Shown: positions 33,392 to 41,706 of the stretch, piece by piece | Position numbering within the stretch: the stretch's first letter is position 1 | How the letters are laid out: each line of letters begins with the position of its first letter | NCBI RefSeq assembly: GCF_024397855.1 | Contig: NZ_CP073343.1 | Span: 1,116,001-1,180,000, forward strand | Source: Marinomonas rhizomae | GTDB taxonomy: Bacteria > Pseudomonadota > Gammaproteobacteria > Pseudomonadales > Marinomonadaceae | Reading direction: 5' to 3' | DNA length: 64,000 nucleotides | Notes under the pieces: model-generated | What the model was told of the DNA's origin: nothing | Database searches by the model: none | Seen by the model: the letters and a program-made list of their open reading frames with translations, nothing else | Program-made: the position numbers and the translations under genes

Positions 33392-34075
33392 TTGAGTTCA
33401 TTGTATCAGAAGCTGAGTCGGCGAATTGGTTACTTTTTTGCTGACCTTGGACTGCTTGAACTGGCGCTAACGCACCGTAGTTTTGGTGGAAAAAATAATG
33501 AGCGCCTTGAGTTTTTGGGTGACTCTATTCTTAACTATGTGATTGCGGAAGATCTTTTTCACCGTTTTCCAAAAGCCAAAGAAGGCGAATTAAGCCGCTT
33601 GAGAGCCTCGTTGGTTAAAGGTGATACTTTGGCTGAATTGGCAAGGGAGTTTGAGCTAGGTGACTATCTTAAACTGGGAGCTGGAGAGCTAAAGAGTGGT
33701 GGTTTTAGACGTGATTCTATTTTGGCAGACACAGTCGAAGGGATCATAGGCGCCATGTACCTAGATGCTGGTATGGATGTTTGTCGTCAGCATATTTTAG
33801 AGTGGTATAAAGAGCGTCTAAATGCGACATCGTTAAAAATTGTCACTAAAGATGCAAAAACTCGTCTACAAGAGTTTTTGCAGGCTCGTAAACATGCATT
33901 ACCTCAATATGATGTGGTTAATATTGTAGGTGACCCTCACGATCAGACTTTTTATGTGCATTGTCATATAGAGCTTTGTGAAGAGTTCATTGAAGGTAAG
34001 GGTAATAGCCGCCGAATTGCAGAGCAAAATGCTGCTGCAAAAGCATTGAAAAAATTGGAAAAGAAAGATGTCTGA
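33392..34075 (+). CDS. rnc: Ribonuclease III
   Basis: A 227-residue double-strand RNA endonuclease for rRNA and mRNA processing. The catalytic signature [12 protein letters not shown] is near residues 35-46, [15 protein letters not shown] supplies the second acidic site, and a dsRNA-binding domain (about 153-225) ends with [22 protein letters not shown]. The start is a TTG at 33392 with TTGGAGAC ten bases upstream, and no better ATG exists. Its end overlaps era by eight bases, indicating translational coupling. Confidence 0.96.
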   Translation: MSSLYQKLSRRIGYFFADLGLLELALTHRSFGGKNNERLEFLGDSILNYVIAEDLFHRFPKAKEGELSRLRASLVKGDTLAELAREFELGDYLKLGAGELKSGGFRRDSILADTVEGIIGAMYLDAGMDVCRQHILEWYKERLNATSLKIVTKDAKTRLQEFLQARKHALPQYDVVNIVGDPHDQTFYVHCHIELCEEFIEGKGNSRRIAEQNAAAKALKKLEKKDV

Positions 34076-34976
34076 AGCTGAAGTTGAAGTTACGCACTGT
34101 GGTTATATCGCCATTGTTGGTCGCCCAAATGTGGGTAAATCAACCTTACTTAATCACATCTTGGGTCAAAAATTATCGATTACTTCACGTAAGCCGCAGA
34201 CAACCCGAGATCAGATTTTAGGCGTAAAAACAGAAGGTCATGTTCAGGCCATTTATGTTGACACACCTGGATTGCATTTAGGTGAAGCGAAAGCCATCAA
34301 TCGTATTATGAATAAAACAGCCGCCGCCGCGTTGAAAGATGTTGATGTTGTGTTGTTTGTTATTGATGCGGATAGATGGACAGAGGAAGATGAGTCGGTT
34401 CTTCAAAAGGTCAAGCATGCTCGCTGCCCTGTTATTTTGGTAGTGAATAAAGTGGATCAATTGGATCAGAAAGAAGACCTTTTGCCACGCTTAGCTAATT
34501 TATCTGATCGGATGAATTTCGCTCAGATCGTACCAATATCAGCACTGCGCAATAACAACTTGGACCGTTTGGAGCGCTTAGTTGAAAGCTACATTCCAGA
34601 AGGCACACAGTTTTACCCTGAAGATCAGATAACGAACCGTAGTTCGCGTTTTTTGGCCGCGGAAATTGTTCGTGAAAAAATCACTCGTCAGCTTGGTCAA
34701 GAAGTACCTTATGAAGTGGCTGTACAGATTGAAGAATTTGTTTTTGAGGAATCTGCTATTCATATTAGTGCTTTGATTTTGGTTGAGCGAAACGGCCAAA
34801 AACGCATTATTATCGGTGAGCGTGGTGAAAAACTTAAGCTTATCGGTAAGGAAGCACGTATTGATATGGAGAACTTGTTTCAGCATAAAGTGATGTTGAA
34901 CCTCTGGATTAAAATACGTTCTGGTTGGTCTGATGATGAGCGTGCGTTGGCCAGTCTAGGTTATCAGGAAGAATAA
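34068..34976 (+). CDS. era: GTPase Era
   Basis: A 302-residue GTPase that binds 16S rRNA during 30S assembly. The G1 motif is [18 protein letters not shown], the Era-specific switch region KPQTTRDQI follows, with DTPGL (G3) and NKVDQLD (G4). The C-terminal KH domain contains [18 protein letters not shown]. The start lies within the rnc 3' end (8-base overlap), and recO begins five bases after its stop, so rnc-era-recO form one transcription unit. Confidence 0.97.
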   Translation: MSEAEVEVTHCGYIAIVGRPNVGKSTLLNHILGQKLSITSRKPQTTRDQILGVKTEGHVQAIYVDTPGLHLGEAKAINRIMNKTAAAALKDVDVVLFVIDADRWTEEDESVLQKVKHARCPVILVVNKVDQLDQKEDLLPRLANLSDRMNFAQIVPISALRNNNLDRLERLVESYIPEGTQFYPEDQITNRSSRFLAAEIVREKITRQLGQEVPYEVAVQIEEFVFEESAIHISALILVERNGQKRIIIGERGEKLKLIGKEARIDMENLFQHKVMLNLWIKIRSGWSDDERALASLGYQEE

Positions 34977-34981
34977 ATCCG

Positions 34982-35719
34982 ATGCGCGTTTCTGCGTATG
35001 TTATTCATACCCGCCCTTTTCAGGACAGTAAAATCCTGCTTGATATGTTAACGCTTGAGCAGGGTTTGATTAGGGGAGTATGGCGATTACCAAAAAAAGA
35101 GGCTCGGGTCATACCTGGGCCTTTTTTATGTTATGAAATGGAGTTTTCTGGCCGTGGTGATTTAAAAACCGTAAAAAGCTTAGAGTCGATAAAGTCAGCC
35201 TCCTCTCTAGAGAGGCTGCCTCTTTACGCGGCACTTTATGTACATGAGCTGCTTGAGAAACTGCTGCCTGTTAACTTACCATTGCCAGATGTTTTTGAAC
35301 TCTATAAATGGTTAATTGAAAACTTACATGCTGGTGCTCCGATCGCACCTTTGTTAAGGCGCTTTGAAGTCGGGCTTTTTTCTGAATTAGGTGTTGGTAT
35401 TAATATGATATCAACCGGTCGGGGAGAGGCGCTTGAGGCGCGTCAGCTTTATCAGTTTCATTATAAGTTTGGTCTGCGGCCTTATTATGGCGAGATACCT
35501 AAACAAACACCCATGTTGTTTGTAGAAGGGCGGGTTGCACTCGATTATCACGCTGGCAAGTGGACTGATAAGCAGGTTTTGAGTCTCGCTAAAGAATTGC
35601 ATCGTAATTGGCTGGATAGTTTATTGAATGGTAAGCCCGTCGTTTCCAGACGCTTATTACCGAAACAACCTTTTCAAGGGGAGCGACATTTAGGTGTGCC
35701 TATTTTTCGTGCTTTGTGA
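34982..35719 (+). CDS. recO: DNA repair protein RecO
   Basis: A 245-residue recombination mediator that loads RecA with RecR at gaps. The N-terminal OB-fold has AYVIHTRPFQDSKILLDMLT and the middle helical part has AALYVHELLEKLLPVNLP; the zinc-site cysteines of some RecO proteins are absent, as in many gammaproteobacteria. It sits directly after era. In many relatives pdxJ follows recO; here acpS follows instead after 27 bp. Confidence 0.92.
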   Translation: MRVSAYVIHTRPFQDSKILLDMLTLEQGLIRGVWRLPKKEARVIPGPFLCYEMEFSGRGDLKTVKSLESIKSASSLERLPLYAALYVHELLEKLLPVNLPLPDVFELYKWLIENLHAGAPIAPLLRRFEVGLFSELGVGINMISTGRGEALEARQLYQFHYKFGLRPYYGEIPKQTPMLFVEGRVALDYHAGKWTDKQVLSLAKELHRNWLDSLLNGKPVVSRRLLPKQPFQGERHLGVPIFRAL

Positions 35720-35746
35720 AAATGAGTTCTATAAAGAGGTGAGTGT

Positions 35747-36130
35747 TTGATTATTGGTGTTGGTACTGATTTAGTAGAAATATCTCGTATTGCTCAATCT
35801 ATTGAGCGATTAGGTGAGCGATTCATCGATAGAATATTAACCGCCGATGAGAAAGCTCGTTGGGCACAAATTAGCAACTTAGAGAAAGCGAACGCCTATG
35901 TCGCTAAACGTTTCGCAGCAAAAGAAGCTGCAGTAAAGGCATTAGGAACGGGTATTGGGTCTGGGGTCAGCTTTCAGCATTTTAACGTTAGTAATCTGTC
36001 TTCTGGTCAGCCTGTACTTATCGTGGATGAGAGTATCACGGCTCGTTACGATTTTCCGGTATCTTGGCATTTAAGCCTGACAGACGAAAAAGCCTATGCT
36101 CAGGCTTTTGTCATTCTTGAGTCTAAATAG
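35747..36130 (+). CDS. acpS: Holo-[acyl-carrier-protein] synthase
   Basis: A 127-residue enzyme that transfers 4'-phosphopantetheine from CoA to apo-ACP. The Mg-binding Asp is in GVGTDLVEISRI near the N-terminus and the second motif is KRFAAKEAAVKALGTGI (Glu in AAKEA). The start is TTG at 35747 following GAGGTGAG. It is the last gene of the lepA-lepB-rnc-era-recO run. A terminator-like hairpin lies inside its 3' end and its stop codon falls in a 14-bp tandem repeat. Confidence 0.95.
   Translation: MIIGVGTDLVEISRIAQSIERLGERFIDRILTADEKARWAQISNLEKANAYVAKRFAAKEAAVKALGTGIGSGVSFQHFNVSNLSSGQPVLIVDESITARYDFPVSWHLSLTDEKAYAQAFVILESK
36087..36109 (+). terminator. Terminator-like hairpin inside the acpS 3' end
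   Basis: AAAAGCCT (36088-36095) pairs with AGGCTTTT (36102-36109) across six bases, about 20 bases before the acpS stop. The T-run is partly in the stem. It could end transcription within the last codons or only be an RNA structure. Confidence 0.4.
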
Positions 36131-36174
36131 AAGAATCTAAATAATAGAATCCAAATAATTGAGTCTAAATAGTA
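36119..36174. repeat. Four imperfect 14-bp tandem repeats at the end of acpS
   Basis: The unit GA(A/G)TC(T/C)AAATA(G/A)(A/T)(A/T) occurs four times in a row: 36119-36132, 36133-36146, 36147-36160 and 36161-36174. The first copy contains the last codons and stop of acpS. The array ends five bases before the gacS stop on the other strand. Confidence 0.85.
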
Positions 36175-36179
36175 GAGCT

Positions 36180-38963
36180 TTACCGCTGAGGCCAAGGAAT
36201 AAGCTGCCTGTGGTTCAGCAGATCTTCTATAGCCTCAATGAAGTCTTCCGCTACACCTTCTACCTCTTCTAGGCCCAGTTCTTTCAGGTGTGTCTCTAAA
36301 AAACCTGCGTGACGTGCAATGTTTATTGTGCCTGTGTATTTAGAAGCACCATGTATTCGGTGCACAACTTCAATGAGTTTTTCTGTGTCTTGATTTTCTA
36401 GGTGATGTTGGACTAGCTTTTTCTCAGCATCCAGTGAGTCGGCTAGCATATCGAACATTTCCTTTGCTATTTCCACTTTTCCATCGACAATTTCGAGTGC
36501 TTTGTCTAAATCAAAAATACCGACTAATTTGGCATCAACTTGATCTTGAAAGGTGTCGGTATTTGATCGCCATGTTGCAATGGTGTTAAGCAGTAGCTCT
36601 TCATTAATTGGCTTAGTGAGATAAGCATTCATGCCGCTAGACAGAATCTGTTGCTGCTCTGACCCTAATGCATGCGCAGTGAGGGCGATAATAGGAATGT
36701 TCTTATAGTTTTCGATTTGTCGAAGTTGGCGTGTGGTTTCCATGCCGTCCATTTCTGGCATTTGTATGTCCATGAATATCTGATCGTAGCTTTCATTCAT
36801 TGCCATATCTATGGCTTGTCGTCCGCTGTAAGCTAAAGATACTTCAATGCCTATTGGGGCTAGCCAGTGCTTGAGCAGTTGTAAGTTTATTGGTGAGTCG
36901 TCTACCGCCAGAACTTTAAGCCCACTAATTTTTTCGTGTAGCGTATTTATTTTAGGTTTTTGAAGCTTAATTGGTGTATTGCTGTTGCTAAGGTTTTGCA
37001 GTGCGTTATAGAGACGATCGTGACTAATAGGCTTAAGCAGGATGTCACTGCACAGCTCTTTTAGATCTGGGTAATGAGTGACTTGTCCGGGAGGCTGAAT
37101 CATCAAAATGCATGGAATAGAAAATTGCTGTTTTGAATAGGTAATAAGCTCGCGGGCTTCGGCAGCGCTTTGCTCATCAGGCATAACGCTGAGCAAAATA
37201 GCATCAATACTATCGTGCTGCTTATTGAGCAGAGCGACCATTTGCTCTAAATCAGAACAGGCTGTACAGCTAACGCCAATGCTTTTTAGATAGCTGTTTA
37301 GATAGCTTTTATACGTAGTGCTAGGTTCGAGTAAAACGACATGTCGGTCTAATGTGCTTTTATCAAGGTTTAATTTTTGTGAGGCTTTGAGGTCGATGGT
37401 AAAACGAAATGTCGAGCCAATGCTTGGGTCGCTGCTAACTTCGATTTTACCATTCATCTGCTCAACTAACTTTTTAGTGATAACCAAACCCAGTCCAGTT
37501 CCACCAAATTGTCTGGTGGTGCTGGTATCAACTTGTGAGAAAGGCTTAAACAAACGGTGTATTTTATGTTCAGCGATGCCTATGCCAGTGTCGATAATTT
37601 GAAAACACAGGGTTATATCTTGGCTGTTTTGCGGAGCGATAGATACCCTGGTACGAACCGAACCCTGGTGGGTAAACTTGATGGCGTTACCTATAAGATT
37701 GGTTAAAATTTGGCGAACTCGTGTGCTGTCGCCAATGACCCACTCTGGCACATCTTGGCTAAACTCTGGCACTAGGTCGATCTGTTTTTCTTTTGTCAGT
37801 AGGTTGATGCTGAGGATTTGATAAACATCATCTAGAAGTGCCTTTAAGTTAAAGTGATTGCTTTCAAGGCTAAGTTTACCAGCTTCAATTTTTGAAAAGT
37901 CTAAAATGTCGCCGATAATCGTGAGTAGGCTATTAGTGGACTGTTCGATGGTATCTACATAAAGACGTTGTTGGGTGTCGGTAATGTCTTTTTGCAGGGT
38001 TTTGGTGTAACCCAATATAGCATTCAATGGCGTTCGTACTTCATGGCTGATGTTGGCCAAGAATTGTGATTTTAAACGGTTTGACTCCATCGCTTCGCGG
38101 TTGGCTATGTGTAGCTGAGCACTTTTTTCTTCCATGCTATCCATGCTTCGGCGTATGTCTTCCGTTGCTTGCTCAATACCCGCTGTCATTTCTTCGTTAT
38201 GGTGCTCAAGTCTTTCACTTAGATCTAATAAGTCCTTTTGAAGCGTTGCGTATTCTGGCGGTAATTTCATCAGCTTAGCGGTAGAAAATTGACCTTTCAC
38301 CAGTTTATTTAAGGCAGAAGAGAGTCTGTCTATTGGCAGTGTTAGAGTTTTAGAAAGGTGAAAGGCCCCTAAAATAACCAGGATGTTAAAAATGACGAGA
38401 GTAAAAATGATCAAGCTAGCATATTGATACATTTCTATTTGTATTGCAGATTTATTCGCTTCAATTTTCACCCAGCCTATTAGGCTGCGCTGATTCGCTG
38501 AGTTGAACAAATCGGCTTGAGTACTAAAGGCAGCATCGGAGGAATTGTTGGTGTAGTGAATGGCGCTAATGGATTCTAAGTAGGAATCGTACTCTCTTAT
38601 CGTGCTGTCATCGGGAAATATAATATCGTTCGGCTCTGGTGCTTTGCCTAGTTCTGCTATGATTTTTTGTTCACTACTAAACAGTTGCACACTACTAATG
38701 TCTTGATTTTTTAGGGCATTTTGCAGAATTCGATACATCATGTTTTGGTCGGAAAATACAATCGCGTATTCACTCGTGGTGGCAACTTGCTCTGTAATGT
38801 GGGAAGTGTGCTCGTATAAATTGTTATTTAGGTCGTGAAAACGTGTCGATAAAAGAAAGCCACTGGCCAGCAAAGAAATGATGAAAACTGGCGCAAATAA
38901 TGCCCAAAATAGTTTGTTGCTTAGACTGAGCGTAGGTAGGTTTTTAATGGATGGTTTCTTCAT
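36180..38963 (-). CDS. gacS: GacS/BarA-type tripartite sensor histidine kinase
   Basis: A 927-residue inner-membrane kinase. In order: a helix near residue 20, a periplasmic domain, a second helix near 180, HAMP, HisKA (phospho-His in LANISHEVRTPLNAILGY), HATPase (NLIGNAIKFTHQG, DTGIGI, GTGLGLVI), a degenerate receiver (LLSVMPDEQ, no phospho-Asp in place), a true receiver (Asp in DQIFMDIQMPEMDGM) and a C-terminal Hpt (His in VVHRIHGASKYTG). GacS/BarA phosphorylates GacA/UvrY, which drives small RNAs against CsrA/RsmA. GacA is not in this window. The cysM-rlmD-relA neighbours are those of gacS in Pseudomonas. Confidence 0.92.
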   Translation of the reverse strand: MKKPSIKNLPTLSLSNKLFWALFAPVFIISLLASGFLLSTRFHDLNNNLYEHTSHITEQVATTSEYAIVFSDQNMMYRILQNALKNQDISSVQLFSSEQKIIAELGKAPEPNDIIFPDDSTIREYDSYLESISAIHYTNNSSDAAFSTQADLFNSANQRSLIGWVKIEANKSAIQIEMYQYASLIIFTLVIFNILVILGAFHLSKTLTLPIDRLSSALNKLVKGQFSTAKLMKLPPEYATLQKDLLDLSERLEHHNEEMTAGIEQATEDIRRSMDSMEEKSAQLHIANREAMESNRLKSQFLANISHEVRTPLNAILGYTKTLQKDITDTQQRLYVDTIEQSTNSLLTIIGDILDFSKIEAGKLSLESNHFNLKALLDDVYQILSINLLTKEKQIDLVPEFSQDVPEWVIGDSTRVRQILTNLIGNAIKFTHQGSVRTRVSIAPQNSQDITLCFQIIDTGIGIAEHKIHRLFKPFSQVDTSTTRQFGGTGLGLVITKKLVEQMNGKIEVSSDPSIGSTFRFTIDLKASQKLNLDKSTLDRHVVLLEPSTTYKSYLNSYLKSIGVSCTACSDLEQMVALLNKQHDSIDAILLSVMPDEQSAAEARELITYSKQQFSIPCILMIQPPGQVTHYPDLKELCSDILLKPISHDRLYNALQNLSNSNTPIKLQKPKINTLHEKISGLKVLAVDDSPINLQLLKHWLAPIGIEVSLAYSGRQAIDMAMNESYDQIFMDIQMPEMDGMETTRQLRQIENYKNIPIIALTAHALGSEQQQILSSGMNAYLTKPINEELLLNTIATWRSNTDTFQDQVDAKLVGIFDLDKALEIVDGKVEIAKEMFDMLADSLDAEKKLVQHHLENQDTEKLIEVVHRIHGASKYTGTINIARHAGFLETHLKELGLEEVEGVAEDFIEAIEDLLNHRQLIPWPQR

Positions 38964-38984
38964 GCTATGAATCTAATTGGCGAG

Positions 38985-39209
38985 TTAGTAGCAGGATAGA
39001 TTGCCTTTATTTTTACGGTCATTGCATTCTCTTTCATAGTTACCGCATGCTTTCTGTTCACTGCTAGTTGGCGCGTTAATGTAAGCGCATCCGCGCCACT
39101 TTTTTCTGAGTTCTACATTATTTAGTCCAGTAAGATCTTCATTGGACTGGTCACAGCTACTTATTATTAGTGATAAACAAAGTAGGGTGAAAATGCGTGT
39201 TACGAGCAT
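38985..39209 (-). CDS. Small cysteine-rich lipoprotein
   Basis: A 74-residue exported lipoprotein: signal MLVTRIFTLLCLSLIISSC with a lipobox ending at Cys19, then a short mature part with further Cys residues (WRGCAYINAPTSSEQKACGNYERECNDRK and a terminal SCY; about four Cys beyond the lipid Cys), which could form disulfides in the periplasm. It ends 21 bases before the gacS start on the same strand, so the two may be co-transcribed. I do not recognise the family. Confidence 0.65.
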   Translation of the reverse strand: MLVTRIFTLLCLSLIISSCDQSNEDLTGLNNVELRKKWRGCAYINAPTSSEQKACGNYERECNDRKNKGNLSCY

Positions 39210-39345
39210 ATCTTTTACTCTAGAATGCGAAATTGAAACTAAGTTTATAACGCTTTCTTATTGTACTGTTTAGTGTAAGTGTTCTTAAATAGGCGTAATG
39301 CGTTAAGTGTCATTCCCTAAGTCATCAATGTCAATGAAGTTTTTT

Positions 39346-40239
39346 ATGATCCAATACCCTAGTATCGAGTCCTTAATCGGACAAACACCTTTGGTTCGCT
39401 TGCAGCGTATCAATCCTAATACACGTAATACGATTTTATTAAAGCTAGAAGGGCAAAACCCCGCAGGCTCAGTAAAAGACCGTCCTGCTTTAAATATGAT
39501 ACTTCAGGCAGAACTTCGTGGTGATATAAAACCGGGCGATAGCTTGATTGAAGCAACCAGTGGTAACACAGGTATTGCGTTAGCTATGGTAGCAGCGATT
39601 AAAGGCTATAAAATGCATTTGATCATGCCTGATAATATGAGCCAAGAACGTAAGTCTGCTATGTCAGCTTATGGGGCAATATTGCACTTGGTGACCAAAG
39701 AAGAAGGTATGGAGAAGGCGCGGGACCTTGCTCAAGAAATGCAAGATCAAGGTGTGGGTATCGTTTTAAATCAATTTGCTAATCAAGATAACCCCAACGC
39801 GCATTATGTCACGACCGGTCCAGAAATTTGGCAACAAACACAAGGTGCAGTGACTCATTTTGTAAGCTCAATGGGCACGACTGGTACCATTATGGGCGTT
39901 TCTCAATACTTGAAAGAGCAGAATAAGGATATACAAATTGTTGGGCTTCAGCCTCAAGACGGCTCAAGTATTCCAGGTATTCGCCGTTGGCCAAAAGAGT
40001 ATTTGCCCTCTATTTTTGATGAGACTCGAGTGGATACTGTTATGGATGTTTCTCAAGAGGATGCAGAAGTAACAATGCGTCGATTAGCTAAAGAGGAAGG
40101 GATTTTCTGTGGTGTATCTTCAGGAGGTTCTGTTGCTACCGCGCTGGAATTATCGAAACAGCTAAATGATGCTGTGATTGTGGCGATTATTTGTGATCGT
40201 GGTGATCGTTATTTGTCGACAGGTGTTTTTGATAGTTAG
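39346..40239 (+). CDS. cysM: Cysteine synthase B
   Basis: A 297-residue PLP enzyme that makes cysteine from O-acetylserine and sulfide or thiosulfate. The PLP Lys is in NPAGSVKDRPALNM near residue 40, the substrate loop EATSGNTGIALAM follows, and GVSSGGSVATALEL is the phosphate-binding Gly loop. I take the ATG at 39346 (MIQYPSIESLIGQTPLV) because Pseudomonas CysM begins alike; the frame is open to a GTG at 39307 and an ATG at 39328. It is divergent from the lipoprotein-gacS unit and upstream of rlmD. Confidence 0.93.
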   Translation: MIQYPSIESLIGQTPLVRLQRINPNTRNTILLKLEGQNPAGSVKDRPALNMILQAELRGDIKPGDSLIEATSGNTGIALAMVAAIKGYKMHLIMPDNMSQERKSAMSAYGAILHLVTKEEGMEKARDLAQEMQDQGVGIVLNQFANQDNPNAHYVTTGPEIWQQTQGAVTHFVSSMGTTGTIMGVSQYLKEQNKDIQIVGLQPQDGSSIPGIRRWPKEYLPSIFDETRVDTVMDVSQEDAEVTMRRLAKEEGIFCGVSSGGSVATALELSKQLNDAVIVAIICDRGDRYLSTGVFDS

Positions 40240-40288
40240 CAAACCCTTGCTCATGATATTTATCAAGGTTCCAATTATTTAAGGCTCG

Positions 40289-40322
40289 CTATCGCATACT
40301 GTTCTGTATTCAGATGCGATAG
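40289..40322. repeat. Hairpin in the cysM-rlmD gap
   Basis: CTATCGCAT (40289-40297) and ATGCGATAG (40314-40322) pair perfectly; an inner CTG/CAG extends the stem by three pairs with one bulged base. No T-run follows, so it may be an RNA structure in the rlmD leader or a weak terminator of cysM. Confidence 0.5.
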
Positions 40323-40367
40323 AATAACCACGCATTTATCCTAGACTCAGGAATAAGAGAGCCTCCT

Positions 40368-41690
40368 TTGAGAAGAAGAACATCCCCACGTCGAGCAACA
40401 ACACCTAAACCACAGCCGATGGGCCCAATACAGACCTTTGTGGTAGATGGTTTGACGCATGAAGCAAAAGGCGTCGCGCGTTTACAAGGTAAAGTCACTT
40501 TTATTGAAGGTGCTTTGCCTGGTGAAACTGTCGAGGCACAAGTTAAGAAAGCGGGTCGTCGCTTTGATGACGCGGTTCTGGTAAACATCATCGAACCGAG
40601 TGCTTATCGAGTTGATCCCTCTTGTCAGCATTTCGACGTTTGCGGCGGTTGCAGTTTTCAGCATCTAGCGGACGAGCAACAGCTTTCTGCAAAAGCCGAT
40701 TGGTTGAAGGGACAACTGCGTAATCTAATCACAACCCAAGAACTTGAGCTGTTATCAGATAACCCCAGCGGTTATCGTCGACGCGCTCGCATATCGATTG
40801 ATCTCAAAAAAGGCCGTGTGGCATTTGGCTTTCGTGGTAAAGCATCTAACGACATTATCTCGATCGATCAATGTGTTGTGCTTACCCCCAATTTGCAAAA
40901 TACCTTTCTTTCACTCAAGCACGCGCTATTAGAAAATGAACTAGCGGGTGTACTGGGTCATGTGGAGTTACTTGAAGATACTAAAGGTGTTTCTGTCCTG
41001 TTGCGGTTAACGTCTTCAATCCCCGATGAGCTTGAAAAAGCATGGGGAGACTGGGCTGAAAACGAGCAGGTTGCTTTATATTGGCAGGCACCAAAAGCGA
41101 GCAAGGCCGAAGTGGTACCTGAAAAAATGCGCTATTATGATCTTGGTGAGTTGAGGTTGAAGTATCATCCACAAGATTTTATCCAAGTAAATGCTGCCAT
41201 GAATCAAAAAATGGTCGCGCAAGCAATGGACTGGCTAAGTCCAAGCAAGCAAGATGTAGTATTAGATTTGTTTTGCGGTGTAGGTAATTTTTCGTTACCG
41301 CTAGCACAGCGTGCACAAGCCGTTATTGGCGTTGAAGTGCAAGACATGATGGTTAAAGCAGCGCAGGACAATGCGCTGCTTAATGGTTTTGACAACCTGT
41401 CGTTTGTAGCGGCTGATTTGACCAAACCAGTTGAAAATGAACTTTTTAAGCAGAACATTACCAAAGTGTTGTTGGATCCACCTCGTGCTGGAGCATTTGA
41501 GTTTTTAGACAGCATAATAAAAATTGGACCCATGCAAATATTGTATGTTTCTTGCAATGCTTCTACTTTAGCCAGAGATGCTGAATATTTAGTTGCAAAG
41601 GGATATCGTGTTTTACGGGTTAGTTTGATGGACATGTTTCCTCAAACCTCTCATGTAGAAACGATGATGTTATTGCAAAAAAAGAAGTGA
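40368..41690 (+). CDS. rlmD: 23S rRNA (uracil-1939-C5)-methyltransferase
   Basis: A 440-residue RumA/RlmD-type enzyme. A TRAM domain (about residues 20-78, THEAKGVARLQGKVTFIEGA) leads to the [4Fe-4S] site CQHFDVCGGCSFQHL plus a further Cys in SIDQCVVL. The SAM motif is VLDLFCGVGNFSLPLA and the catalytic Cys is in YVSCNASTLARD. The start is TTG at 40368 with no closer ATG, and the arginine-rich N-terminus (MRRRTSPRRATTPKP) is unusual but could help RNA binding. It precedes relA by 16 bp. Confidence 0.95.
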   Translation: MRRRTSPRRATTPKPQPMGPIQTFVVDGLTHEAKGVARLQGKVTFIEGALPGETVEAQVKKAGRRFDDAVLVNIIEPSAYRVDPSCQHFDVCGGCSFQHLADEQQLSAKADWLKGQLRNLITTQELELLSDNPSGYRRRARISIDLKKGRVAFGFRGKASNDIISIDQCVVLTPNLQNTFLSLKHALLENELAGVLGHVELLEDTKGVSVLLRLTSSIPDELEKAWGDWAENEQVALYWQAPKASKAEVVPEKMRYYDLGELRLKYHPQDFIQVNAAMNQKMVAQAMDWLSPSKQDVVLDLFCGVGNFSLPLAQRAQAVIGVEVQDMMVKAAQDNALLNGFDNLSFVAADLTKPVENELFKQNITKVLLDPPRAGAFEFLDSIIKIGPMQILYVSCNASTLARDAEYLVAKGYRVLRVSLMDMFPQTSHVETMMLLQKKK

Positions 41691-41706
41691 ATTTAAGGGC
41701 GGATAA

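Noticed and set aside
36119-36174. CRISPR array
   Set aside because: The repeats are 14 bp, directly adjacent without spacers, and no cas gene is present.
41204-41635. 143-codon minus-strand frame inside rlmD
   Set aside because: Antisense to the SAM-binding and catalytic part of rlmD, with no family resemblance.
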